A stretch of DNA of 64,000 bases, from the NCBI RefSeq assembly GCF_036323735.1, contig NC_086029.1:50773357-50837356 (forward strand). The letters are read 5' to 3'. Shown piece after piece: positions 1 through 10,691 of this stretch. The DNA is from Rattus norvegicus (Eukaryota; Chordata; Mammalia; Rodentia; Muridae). A program made the position numbers and the translations under genes. The notes below the pieces were generated by a model, which saw only the letters and a list, made by a program, of their open reading frames with translations, was not told the DNA's origin and did no database searches. How positions within the stretch are numbered: position 1 is the first letter of the stretch; each line of letters starts with the position of its first letter.

Positions 1-317
1 TAAAAACCTCAAAACATCAAAATCTCAAAGCAGCAGTATTTTCAGCAACTGATTAACTCCTGCCTTTCAGTTCAGATCACTTCCATGCGTGATAATTGCT
101 GTTCACCAAGTAATGGTCAAAAATATTTTAGAGAGAGTGAAATGGTTCAGTGGGGAAAGGCACTTGCTGCCAACTCTGATTGCCCAAGTTTAAGTCCCAG
201 AATCCATATGGCAGAGAGAACTGATTCCTGCAATCTGTCTTGAACTTACACATGAAAGCTGTGACTTATGTGTGTCCCTTGTCCAAACTCACACACATAA
301 ACAAACAAACGGGTAAA

Positions 318-530
318 TAAATGACTGGAGAAATGGCTCAGTGGCTAATAGCATGAACTGCTTTCGCAGAGGACCTGAGTTTGGTCCCCAGCACCTGCAT
401 CAGACATTTCACAAACTGCCTGTAATTCTATCTCAAGATCCAATACCTCTGGCCTCCTTGGACACTCATGGGCACAAACCCACACATAGATGCTTGTATA
501 ATTAAAACTAATAAAGTCTTTAAAGAATTT
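318..530 (+). repeat. B2-family SINE (diverged)
   Basis: The tRNA-like head reads 'tggagaaatggctcagtgg', followed by 'gaggacctgagttt' and 'ccccagcacc' and ending in an A-rich tail with AATAAAG. This is the B2 layout on the plus strand, with many substitutions, so it is an old copy. Confidence 0.75.
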
Positions 531-589
531 TAGCTTTCATTAAATATTCTTTTTAGTATTAACTAACACTCGACATCAAAATTTTAATA

Positions 590-783
590 ACTGGAGCTGG
601 AGAGATGGTTTAGCTCTTCCAGAATACCAGAGTTTTATTCCCTGCACCCATACTAGGCAGCCCATAGTCACCCATACCTACAGCTCTAGGGGATCTAATG
701 CCCTCTTCTGGTATCTGCGGGCATTGCACCCACAGGTCCATACTCACCCACAGACATACAATTAAAACTAAATGTAAAAAAAC
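590..783 (+). repeat. B2-family SINE (diverged)
   Basis: It begins 'ggagctggagagatggttta', passes through the usual B2 mid-section ('gatctaatgccctcttctgg') and ends in an A-rich tail. It is the second of three B2-type copies, all on the plus strand, in the first 1.1 kb. Confidence 0.75.
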
Positions 784-919
784 AGGAAGCTATTATACAT
801 GGAAATTCTCATTAATGATAAGTATTATTATGAAGTATTAATGTCACACACCGTTATGTATTAGAGGGTTTATTAACATTATATGAGAACTGTCACATCT
901 TTGGTTCTAGAGAAATAGG

Positions 920-1070
920 TCCACAGTTAAGGAGTACTGGTTGCTCTTCTAGAGGACCAGGGTTCAGTTCCCAGCACACATGTGGCAGCTGACAACCATT
1001 TGTAACTCCAGTTTCAGGGAACAAACTTCTTCTCCTGGCCTCTGTAGACAATATTGGCTCTTTGCCTGCA
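920..1070 (+). repeat. Partial B2-family SINE
   Basis: The text 'aaggagtactggttgctctt', 'agaggaccagggttcagttc' and 'ccagcacacatgtggcagct' follows the B2 head and middle. The canonical 3' tail is missing or replaced. Confidence 0.65.
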
Positions 1071-1171
1071 TCCATGTCCTGAGAGCTGTTGGCTCACCCA
1101 TTTTATTTTTTATTATAGGCAGGAAAGCAGGTCCATTGCTAGTAACTCATCTAGCCAGAGAGACTTCTTAA

Positions 1172-1172
<1 letters not shown>

Positions 1173-1207
<35 letters not shown>

Positions 1208-1480
1208 GCATGTACAAGTGTGTGGCTGCATGTGGAGGTCAGTGATCAATTGTTGGTGCTGCATCTCAGGATCCGTCCACCTTTTTTGAGGAATAGTCAT
1301 TCACTGGGACCTGGTGCTCCCTGATTAGGGTAAGCTGGTTGACCAGTGAGCTCCATGGGTTCTATGTCTCCACTTCCAAAGCACCACCACACACTAGAAT
1401 TTCTTAATATGGGTTCTAGGAATTGCACTCTCATTGCTTGAGAGTCAAGAGCTTCCACAACTGAGCCATGTTTGTCCTCT
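1173..1480 (-). repeat. (TG)n microsatellite followed by a B3/B4-like SINE
   Basis: A (TG)n run occupies 1173-1206. It continues into a minus-strand SINE remnant that ends with the inverted head 'caactgagccatgtttgtcc' near 1460-1480. A dinucleotide run at the A-tail end of the SINE is a common rodent arrangement. Confidence 0.5.
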
Positions 1481-1519
1481 TAGCGTGAGTGTCCTTTTGA
1501 TGTTTGCCATCTTTTTTAC

Positions 1520-1640
1520 ACTTTTGTGGTTATGTGACACAATGTCTCATTATGTATCCCAGACTGACCTGGAACTTAGAGATCTTTCTGCCTCTGTTTC
1601 CTCAACTTGGGGGCTAAAGTTGTATCCCCTGCCTTGCCCA
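1520..1640 (-). repeat. B1 SINE fragment
   Basis: The inverted B1 phrases 'tctcattatgtatcccagac' and 'tgacctggaacttagagatc' are visible. It is diverged and incomplete. Confidence 0.6.
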
Positions 1641-1865
1641 GTCTCTCTTATTCTGCTCAACCTGTGGATATTTTACCTATGTGCTTGCTTGTTCACTCTT
1701 TATAGTCCCACACAAGTGTGTCTGTCAACTCACTTCTTAATTTTTGATTATTCATTTTTTTCTTTTTTTAAGTGTTGTTTCTCCTCAAATCCACCTGCTG
1801 AGCCCCAGTGATGCTGTTACCTGTCCTTCTCATTATACACTTTCTTCTTTCCTGTCTCTCTCCCT

Positions 1866-1995
1866 TTCATTCTTTCTGACCAGGTCTTATGAGCCCAGGC
1901 TTGCCTTGAATTCATTACGTAGACAACGATGATCTTACACTGATCTTCCTGCCTCTACCTCCCAAATAATAAGATTATAGCCATGGGCTACCATG
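1866..1995 (-). repeat. B1 SINE (diverged)
   Basis: Inverted B1 text is visible: 'gcttgccttgaattcattac', 'gatcttcctgcctctacctc' and 'ataagattatagccatgggc'. This is an old copy. Confidence 0.6.
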
Positions 1996-3144
1996 CAGGC
2001 TCAGGCTGTGCTGAGGACAACTTGTTTGACAAGATGAGAAGCAGAAACTGGAGAACTTGCTGGAAACTCCAGGGCCAGAGTTCCATACTAGAGTATGGAA
2101 CACAGAAGCCGAAACTAGAGACCTATCTTCAAGCAAGGAGAAAGGAGAGAATCGGTTTCTAAAATGTTGTCTTCTGACCTCTCCATTTGTACTATGGTAT
2201 ATGCATGCCCAGACACAATAAATAGATATAAGAACTTATGTCCTCATAGGCTTCAGTTCTCACATCTGACCTTCAGGAGGCTGTCAGCAGCAGAACAACT
2301 CTTATTTCTGTATCTTGGCATCTAGTTTTCCTGGCTGGCCTGTGAAACCTCCTTGTTTGATCTTGCTTCATTTTCCCCTCTAATCAAAGTCAACTTGACA
2401 CAGGGGTACAGAATGTTCATCCTCTCTGTTATCTGTGTCCCTCCAAGAATAAGGCTTCTAAATTATGTCCACTGTGAAGCTGTGTGGAACTCTATTACCT
2501 CTTCCCACCATCATTATGACCTATCTAAGTACGTCCAGAGAAGTGCCCCTTCCACCTGACCTGCACTACAAACTGCCCCTTGGTGGCAAGCACCACCATT
2601 CCCAAATTGTCACCCCTACAGACAGTTCTACGGCAGTGTACATGGTGGTGGTAGAGGGGTGTAGAAGAGCTCCTAGATCTTCTCAGAGACAGAACAGTCC
2701 TACAGCAAGTGATTTTGTGTTCAATGAAAGATCTAGCAGGATGTTTCACACTAGATTTTTTTTTGACCTTACCAAAAACTCAAACAGAAATAACATCCGA
2801 CTTTACCCACAGTTCAATAATCCCCCTTTGATCTACTGAACAACCTTTTTTCTTTTTTGAAAGAAACTACTACATATTTGTGTGTCTATGAGCATTGGCA
2901 TGTATGCCACCTCACACATGTGCAGGTCAGAGCACAACTTTCAGGAGTTAATTGTCTCCCTACACTACCTGAGCCATGGAGAGTGGACTCGGGTTGACAG
3001 GATTGCTGAACCTTACCTACCTTTTTTTCTTTTAAAGACTTGTTTCATGTGGTCTAGGCTGAACTTAACTAGATATGTAGCAGGGGAGTGCCTTAAATTT
3101 TATTTTGATCTTCTTGCCTCCACTTCCCTGAATGCTTGAACTAC

Positions 3145-3490
3145 AGGTGTCTTAGAGTTTTAGTGCTGTGAAGAGACACCATGTCTTATAAGGCAAACAT
3201 GTGATTGGGTCTTAGTTTCAGTCCTCATCATGGCGGGAAGCATGGCATAATGCGGGCAGATTTGGTGTTGGAGGAGCTGAGAGCTCTACATCTTAATATG
3301 AAGGCAGCCAGGAGAAGATTATATCGTCCACAAGCAGCCATGAGGTGTTCTCTTCCACACTGGACAGAGCTTGAGGACTAGGAGACCTGAAAGCCGGCCT
3401 ACACTGTGACAACTTCCTCCATCAAGGCCACACTTCCTAATAATGTTACTGCCCATGGACAATCATTCAAACAGCGCAACAGGTGAGTGT
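3145..3490 (-). repeat. Rodent medium-reiterated repeat (family uncertain)
   Basis: The phrases 'gtgctgtgaagagacaccat', 'gaaagccggcctacactgtg' and 'cctccatcaaggccacactt' recur in a rodent interspersed family that is also present, better preserved, near 4.3 and 50.2 kb. I cannot assign the family name or class from sequence alone. The strand is the one on which the other copies read in reverse. Confidence 0.45.
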
Positions 3491-4159
3491 CATTATGACC
3501 ATCTTATGAAGTGTTAATCAGAAAAACAAAGGCTTCCTCATACCAGGCAAGCATGCTACCAACTGAGTCCCTGTGATGAACTCTATAGAATTAACTTGCA
3601 GACCCACCTCAACAATCATGGAATCTCAAAGAATAAAATCTCTGCCTCTTTACATGCCAGATATCCTTTTCCTAGTGGTACAAAGGCTACCTACCTATCC
3701 AGACTTCCTGATGTCCCCATTATATCAGACAGAAAAGCAAGTCAATGTGCTTGCTGTTTTAACAACAAATCACCTTAGTTACCATGCACGAGGAGAATCC
3801 ACAGGGACGTGTTCCCCAGGTGAGCAAGCCAGATGCCACTCCAGCCTCCTCCTCTAGGGTGTAGTCTTGCCCCCAGGGTACCTGAGGAGTTGGGCACAGT
3901 AAAGGCAGGGTAGCACTCATTCTCAGGTTATCAAATTCAAGTGCCATGCTGTGGCTTTGGGGATCACTGTAAGTAAAAAAACATGGTTATTCAGGTTTAC
4001 TGTGAAGATAATGTAAATGTCAAGCCGCTATAAAAGCACTAGCCACTTCCAAGCAAGTTCTTTTAAAACTGTGACCGCACAAATACCAAGTACTAGAGAA
4101 ACACCATTTTCCATTCCATTCTCCCTCCACCCTAATTAACTCTCCTATTCCTTGGTTCC

Positions 4160-4315
4160 AACAATTTATAATACGCCTGTGTGTTCATGTGAGTATGTGC
4201 ATGGAGTACAGATGCCCTTGGAAGCCACGAAAGGGTATCACGTTCCCTGGAGCTGGAGGTGCAGGCAGTTGTGAGCTGCTCGGTTGGGTGCTGGGAACCA
4301 ACCTCGGCTGTGAAG
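4160..4315 (-). repeat. B2/B3 SINE fragment, interrupted
   Basis: Inverted B2/B3 text ('ccctggagctggaggtgcag', 'cagttgtgagctgctcggtt', 'gtgctgggaaccaacctcgg') stops abruptly where the next repeat begins at about 4320. This suggests the later element interrupted the SINE. Confidence 0.55.
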
Positions 4316-4319
4316 CAGT

Positions 4320-4740
4320 GGTGTCTTAGGTTTCTACTGCTGCAATGAAACGCCATGATCAAAAAAGCAAGTTGAGGATAAGGTTTATTTGGCTAGCACT
4401 ACCACATCTTAGTCCATTATTGAAGGAAGTCAGGACAAGAATGCAAAAAAGGACAGGAACCTGAAGGCAGGAGCTGATGCAGAGGCCATGCATGGAGGAG
4501 TGTTGCTTACTGACTTGCTTTGCATGGCTTCCTCAGCCTGCTTTCTCATAGAACCCAGGACCACCAGCCCAGGCATGATACCACCCACCACAGACCGGGC
4601 CCTCTCCCCTGATCACTAGTTGAAAAAAAATGCCTTACAGCTGGATCTCATGGAGACCTTTTTCTGAACTGAGACTCCTTCCTCTCTGATAACTCTAGCT
4701 TGTGGCAAGTTGACACAAAATCTGCCAGTACACACAGTAT
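4320..4740 (-). repeat. Rodent medium-reiterated repeat, near full length
   Basis: The copy runs from 'ttaggtttctactgctgcaa' to 'gcttgtggcaagttgacaca'. Its reverse complement matches the text of the plus-strand copies at 42.9-43.8 kb ('caacttgacacaagctagga', 'ctataagaaagcaggctaag'). The family name is not certain to me. There is no coding content. Confidence 0.6.
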
Positions 4741-4863
4741 GCACTCTTAGTGAGCTATGTATCTGTCTCACTCCTACTCCTTGTGTGTGTATGTGTGCAG
4801 AGGACAACCTCATGTGTTATTCCTCAGATGCCATCCATTTTGTTTGTTGAGATGAGTACCTTT

Positions 4864-5058
4864 CTGGGGGCTGGAGAGATGGCTCAGTGGTTAGGAGCAC
4901 TGGATGCTCTTCCAGAGGACTCTGGTTCAATTCCCAGCACCCACATGACAGTTCACAACTGTCTGAAACACCAGTTCCAGAGGATCTGGCACCCTCACAC
5001 AGAGATGCAGGCAGAAAACCAATGCACATAAAAATAAATAAATCTTTAAAAAAAGAAA
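4864..5058 (+). mobile_element. B2 SINE, well preserved
   Basis: The copy is near full length: 'gggggctggagagatggctc' head with A box, 'ggttcaattcccagcaccca' B box, then the B2-specific body and the tail 'aaaaataaataaatctttaa'. B2 elements are RNA polymerase III-transcribed retroposons moved by LINE-1. Confidence 0.9.
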
Positions 5059-5199
5059 AGTCTCTTGCTGTCCTGGAACTTAACGAGTAGACTAGGCTGG
5101 CTGGCAAGTCCCATCTACATGTCTTCCTTCTTGGTGTTGAAATTATCATTGTAAGCCACCATCTGACTTTTTCCACCCTCAGCCTTTAGGTATGTATTT

Positions 5200-5355
5200 G
5201 TTTATATTACTAATTTATTTTGACATAGGCTTTCACTATGTACCCCTGGCTGGCCCGGAACTATGTAGACCAGGCTGGGCTCAAACTCAGATATCCATCT
5301 AGGCAGATGCTCTGATCTCCCAGTGCTGGGATTAAAGATGAGTGCCACTAGGTAA
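5200..5355 (-). repeat. B1 SINE
   Basis: Inverted B1 text is clear: 'ctatgtagaccaggctgggc', 'tctcccagtgctgggattaa' and 'agatgagtgccacta'. Confidence 0.8.
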
Positions 5356-5393
5356 CTAGGTCCTTGTTTGCAAGGTAACTAAGCTGTTTTTCC

Positions 5394-5395
<2 letters not shown>

Positions 5396-5426
<31 letters not shown>

Positions 5427-5438
5427 TGTGTGTGTGTT
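5396..5438. repeat. (TG)n microsatellite
   Basis: About 43 bases of TG dinucleotides with one C interruption. Confidence 0.95.
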
Positions 5439-6090
5439 CCCTTTAAAGTCTGAAGCACCTAGGATCCCCACATTTGAGTGCCAATGGAATCCATGATTCT
5501 CCTTTCTAACCCTCAACTAAAGAAACTGAGGAAATGGCTGGGTTCAGAAATCTAGGAGAAAAAGGATCCCATAAGGCTATGTAATATCTTATGCTCCAAA
5601 GCAAATACCTGAAGGAACATGCAGACTAATTTACACATTAAATGAAGATGAAAGGCAAGAGGCTAAAAGCCAGTTAGATAGAACAGAATCAGTGGCTCCA
5701 CAGCACACCAGAGTAGACAGGTAAGTAAGAACAAGAGAATTGGGATATGTGAGGGGTTTTGTTTGTTTATTTTTTGGCAAGAATGAAAATCTATAAACAA
5801 ATAAAGCCAGGGTGAGATGAAGCAATCCCCACTTGGCAGTGACTACAAAACAAAAAGAACCTAGGTATTAGTCAAAGCTACAGGGTGAGGTTGGGAAAAG
5901 GAATGGGATTTTGGTCTCAAAACATCTCCCACATATTATGTTCTGGTTGCAGAGAAGCTGGGCAGGGTCTGTCTCAGGCACAAGACAGAAAGGCACAGAC
6001 CAAACACAGGGCAACTGCACCACAGTTGTGTATATGTTTGTGTCCCCATGGTGGGATGAGAAGAAAACACAGTTTCTGAGATACTCTGGC

Positions 6091-6148
6091 CCAAGCACAT
6101 GCATGGGAAGGATAGGTTCCCAAGCACATGCATGGGAAGGATAGGTTC
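6091..6148. repeat. Perfect 29-bp tandem duplication
   Basis: The unit at 6091-6119 (starting 'ccaagcacatgcatgggaag') is repeated without a mismatch at 6120-6148. The flanks are not repeated. The absence of any divergence points to a recent local duplication. Confidence 0.95.
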
Positions 6149-7562
6149 AGTCAAGGGACACTGTACCAAAGGACCAGCTCATAGTTTTTTCGAATGACCA
6201 AGGCTATAAGAACTGTAGGTTAAGGCATATCCATGTGGAAGAGGACCAGCTGCGACTGGGCTGCCTAAAATTGGAAACGGGATAAAGTGAGAGCAAGCCC
6301 AGCGCTGGTGTCTCGTAAGAACTCGGTGTCAGCTGTTATGTCTCTTCTTAGTCATGACCTCATTTGAGCTGCTCACTGAGAAGCACCAGTGACTGGCACC
6401 TAGTATGCCACACGTCTGTGACTGTTGATAGCACCTAGTGGTCCTTGAGTATGAGGGGCTTGCCCATCTAAATCTGGCTGTACTTTCTGTATGGGAGCAA
6501 TGCAAGCAGCTCCACTCACCGGTGTAGGAGTCTGCCCATTCTCTGTGCCCTTCTTACCTGGGTGACATACCCATATGCCTGGTATCTGCAGAACCAAAGG
6601 AGCCTCATTACAGTGAAAAATGTTACAATCAGGAAATGAGACTAGAAAATAGTAGTTTCAAACTGAATAAGGGCAGGAATGACACAAAACAGGTATAAAT
6701 GTTCATGCATCTAATCTTAATATTCACATATCTGTGGTACCCTGCACAACTGAGGGCTCTAGTCACCATAGGCAACTTGGAATAAAGGTTGGGGTGAGGA
6801 AATCAAGTGTTCTTAAACTCACCAGCAATGCCTCCATCATCCATTGTTGGTCACCATTAAACAAGGAAAGACGACAGAACTAGATTGGGTAAGCAATGAG
6901 GCATCATTACATCCCTAGTGTACTATGTATTTTCAGTCCCCAAAAGGTTATGTCTTAAAAAAGAATTCTGCAAAGACATGTAACAACACTTGTACACAAT
7001 TATAAAACCCATTTGCTTTCAGTTAAAACACAGTTTGGTGAAAAGCTGTTCTCAGGACAGTTTGAATTAAAGCCAGCTACAAATGGCCCCCTTCTGAAAA
7101 ATCAATATTAACCAAGAACCATGGAGATTCAAATGGTGTGCACAAATGACCCAAGAATGTGGAACTCAATTATTTAAAAGATTTGTAGGAAGATACTTCT
7201 GATTCACCAAAGTCTGTCTCTAAAACAAATCTTTAAAAATGCCAATACTAACTTCCCTTTCTTCTCTAGACTCTGAACCCAATTTAGCTCCCTGCCCTGG
7301 AGAAAAGCTCTCAATGGTCTTCTTCCCAGCTGGAGTCCTCACTAAGAGGCACTGAAGAGAACATACTAAAAAAAATAATAATCACAAAAAGTTATCAAAT
7401 GTCTTAAGTACTAAAGCCATAAGCAAGGAAAACCTACCTGAACACATTTACTTATTCTTTGAAGATAGTATCAATGCTACTCCAGTGATCCTCCAGCTCA
7501 GCTCCCCAGAGAATATGGTGACAGTAGGTGCAGGCCACCACATTTGGACTAAATCTGCTTTT

Positions 7563-7696
7563 AAAGAACACTTAGAGGGGCTGGGGATTTAGCTCAGTGG
7601 TAGAGCGCTTACCTAGGAAGCACAAGGCCCTGGGTTCGGTCCCCAGCTCCGAAAAAAAGAACCAAAAAAAAAAAAAAAAAAAAAAGAACACTTAGA
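7563..7696 (+). mobile_element. ID SINE (BC1-derived) with 14-bp target-site duplication
   Basis: The head 'ggggctggggatttagctca' carries a tRNA-type A box and is followed by the B box 'gggttcggtccccagctccg' and an A tail. The flanking direct repeat AAAGAACACTTAGA lies at 7563-7576 and 7683-7696 and is perfect. ID elements descend from the BC1 RNA gene and are especially abundant in rat. Confidence 0.95.
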
Positions 7697-7858
7697 AAGG
7701 ATGTGCAACTTGCGGCATTTGAGTCATGCATTTCACAACTACCCCCAAAACACCAATCAGATATCAGAAATTAACAAACTGACTTTGAATGTTCTAATAA
7801 AATTAATGGATGAAATCCATTTATGAAGAAATCCGAAATGAAAGCTACTCATTTTATC

Positions 7859-7862
<4 letters not shown>

Positions 7863-7954
<92 letters not shown>
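7863..7954. repeat. Compound (CT)n(CA)n microsatellite
   Basis: About 46 bases of CT repeat pass directly into about 46 bases of CA repeat, with no interruptions visible. Confidence 0.97.
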
Positions 7955-7957
<3 letters not shown>

Positions 7958-8040
7958 CCCAACTATAGGGAACAGAGAACAACTTCAGGCCCGCCAGGCC
8001 TGGGAAAGCAGTGTTCAGGCTCTGTCCCAAAGAAAGGACT

Positions 8041-8076
8041 TATCATCTCAGTCACCACTATCATCTCAGTCACCAC
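8041..8076. repeat. Perfect 18-bp tandem duplication
   Basis: The unit 'tatcatctcagtcaccac' occurs at 8041-8058 and again at 8059-8076 without mismatch. Confidence 0.9.
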
Positions 8077-8601
8077 TTTCATTGGCGCCAGTGAGGGGTT
8101 ACATGCAGGTTCAGGTGGGAAGTGACTGAGTACCAGGCAATTTTTTCAAAGAGAAGGACACAGTCTAAAACAGTAAAGCAGAGTGCATACAGCCCTGGCA
8201 GAACCACAAATGCATGTGAACTAGTTTTAAAGGGAGACTTTGCTAGCAACCTGGAAATGGTAGCTCCATTGCTTACTTTGAGTGGGAAAAAACATATTTT
8301 AGGTACTCAATCCTTTCCAAATAAAGAAAACAATAACAAGTTCACATGTTAACAAAGAATATATTAAAAGTTTACATTCTTTCCACAACTGCATAAAAAA
8401 ACAGGCATCTTAAATAATTACAAGAAACAATGAGCTCTCTATACTTGCAAAAATTAATACAATCAGAAAAACATTTACAAGAATATCTTTACTATCTAAA
8501 GATTTACAATGGTGAAAGACTAGTTATTTCGCACTAAACATCTGCCTGCTGAGATAAACATTCTCTAAAAAACGGTTTACTGAATAAAGTGACTACTGTT
8601 T

Positions 8602-8607
8602 TTTATT
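8602..8607 (-). terminator. Zbtb21: Candidate distal Zbtb21 poly(A) signal
   Basis: AATAAA on the minus strand (TTTATT on plus). It is the most distal of the four hexamers I found in the 3' UTR. Use is inferred, not shown. Confidence 0.35.
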
Positions 8608-10604
8608 ACTTTGTTTCTTAGCATTTAAAATAGTTACATGAATGGAAGGATAGTGTTTGACATCAAAATAAATTCTTGCAGCCTGATGTCTTTTAAGATA
8701 CAGTATAAAAAGCAATAGAAAAACCACAACTGCATTATAAATGTTTTTGGTTCAAAATTTTATTTGAAATCTTATGTTTTCTTCCTAGACAAAAAAAGGT
8801 GACAAACACTGGTAATTTGTAAAACCTAACATATGCAGAGCCTGTATTTAGATCAAAAATACTTTTTTTCTTTTTTTCCAAGAATGTTATTTTATAAATC
8901 TTCAAAAATGTAGCATAGGTTCAAGTCTTGGGGCACTGAGCTGGCAATGCCAGGTTTGGAGGTTATCACTCTGTAGCTACACAGGAGATGACCATGCAGG
9001 GAGATGGCCTTAAAGAAGTAGTAACACTCTGAGGAGAGACCATTCACTCACCACAGGAAATGAGTTCAGTGGACAGCTACTTAGCCCGGCACTAGCTTCA
9101 TTCATTAAATGGTGGACACTTTTAGTTTATCTCTAAAATGCATAGTTCAAGAAAGCAGATGGCAAGAATTAGTAACTGCAACTTCATTTTATTTCCCTTC
9201 TTCGCTGAATTTTAAGAAATAAAATAGGAATACTTAGGGACTTTTGATAGCTTTTTCAAGTGAAAAGATAAAAGGCAAAATTCCACATATAGCTTCTATA
9301 ATATACAAAGTCAGTTAGTATTTTATAAAAAAAAAAAGTTTCAATATAAAGATTGCCTTTGCTCCCAGGGGTGTGGAATGCTGGTGAGTAGATGAGTCGG
9401 TGTCTCTGTTGAATGCACCTTAAATGGGAAGAAACAGCTTGCAGCGAAAGTGAACAGAGAGTTTGTGTCCCCTAATTTCCTTCCCAGGTGTGAACTTCCC
9501 TTTGTCTTTTGAAATATTTCACTGAACTTTGGATTCTGCCTATGGAGAGATTTAATTACAGCCTGCATAGAACAAAACAAAAACAGAACAAGAAAAAACA
9601 AAAGAGGAGCCCAAACCCTAAGTACCAAGTCAAGTAGTAAAAACTAATTTTGGACCCTTGCTAGTGCTTTAATACACATTTGCATATTGGGTAGTGATAA
9701 TTTCACTGGTGTCCATTCCAATACCCCCACAGACGTCCTCACAAAAGGCAGGCAGAAAATGTTATGTTGTGTGTACGGTTCTTGGAAAACACATGGAAGC
9801 TGCAACATGGCATTTCCTCCAATCTTTGAAGCCTCTGGAGTGAATGGTGGTCTAGGATATGGTAAGGCTGTGCTCTGCTAACCTCATGCTAGCACTGCTT
9901 ATCTCAATGCCACCTGAGTTTCAAGCTGACAGAGAACATTGTCAGTTCTAAAGCGCCAGTCGAAAGCCATGCTATGATGGAGAGAACATACCAGAGTTCA
10001 GCGGCTTTCACAACTAACCTGTTGCAGCCGATTGTAGAGCACCCCACAAACTTGCTTCTATTACTCTGCCTCCCTTAGCACGTGACCATCACTGATTATA
10101 TGGAGTGATTGACAGATCGTTCTTTTATAAAAAAATCTAAGTGTGACTATTGCTGATTTAAATTCTCACAATTTTCGTACAAAAAGAAAGTTTCCTAGGA
10201 CCACAAAATACCAATTATTTTTCTTATCAAGTGTCAGGATAATTTACTAAAGTTGGGGCTTGGCTTTTCTTATTGCTAAAGTATTCTAAAATCTGACTCA
10301 ATACTGCAAATGACTCCTCTTCTTCCTTGTATGTTTTTGGCCTTAAAAACATGGCTAAGGGTTACCTCAAACTTAGGTGTCTGCAATAATCAGAAAACAA
10401 AAACAAACCCAAAACCAAAACCAAAAAAAACCTCTTCCCAGCATCCCACTACCCAGAAACCAAAAACCTTAATCACCAACATTAACCCAACTTCAAGAGT
10501 AATAGAATCCAACCCCTGCTGCTGAGGTCCAGAAAACTGTGAGGTCATTCCTAGCCAATAGTAATTCATCCCAAACTTAAATTCAAACATAAAAATTTCC
10601 AACC

Positions 10605-10610
10605 TTTATT
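10605..10610 (-). terminator. Zbtb21: Candidate proximal Zbtb21 poly(A) signal
   Basis: AATAAA on the minus strand, about 82 bases past the stop codon. If used, it would give a messenger with a 3' UTR of only about 100 bases. The hexamer is seen directly; its use is inference. Confidence 0.3.
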
Positions 10611-10691
10611 ATTTTTATCAAATATTCTGTCTTAGGACACAGTTCACAAGCTGAGGGCCTGCTGCTTTGCGACAGGTGAAGGGGAGGCCCT

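Larger units (their letters stand above)
1..8340. other. Intergenic left flank, SINE-rich
   Basis: No coding exon was recognised in this stretch. Every open frame is short and lacks a recognisable domain, and many run through SINEs or microsatellites. The recognisable content is the B1, B2, B3 and ID SINEs, rodent medium-reiterated repeats and simple repeats listed separately. The remainder, chiefly about 2.0-3.1, 3.5-4.1, 5.5-7.5 and 7.96-8.34 kb, is AT-rich unique-looking DNA in which I see nothing specific. By synteny this is the gap between the 3' end of Zbtb21 and the promoter side of C2cd2; that placement is inference. Confidence 0.7.
8340..10691 (-). other. Zbtb21: Zbtb21 3' untranslated region
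   Basis: The stretch downstream of the Zbtb21 stop codon is AT-rich, contains no recognisable SINE and has no competing reading frame, as expected for a long mammalian 3' UTR. AATAAA hexamers on the minus strand lie at 10605-10610, 9188-9193, 8759-8764 and 8602-8607. The left boundary is an estimate: repeats and microsatellites resume left of about 8.0 kb, and the most distal hexamer I found is near 8.6 kb. A poly(A)-anchored read set would be needed to set the true end. Confidence 0.6.
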
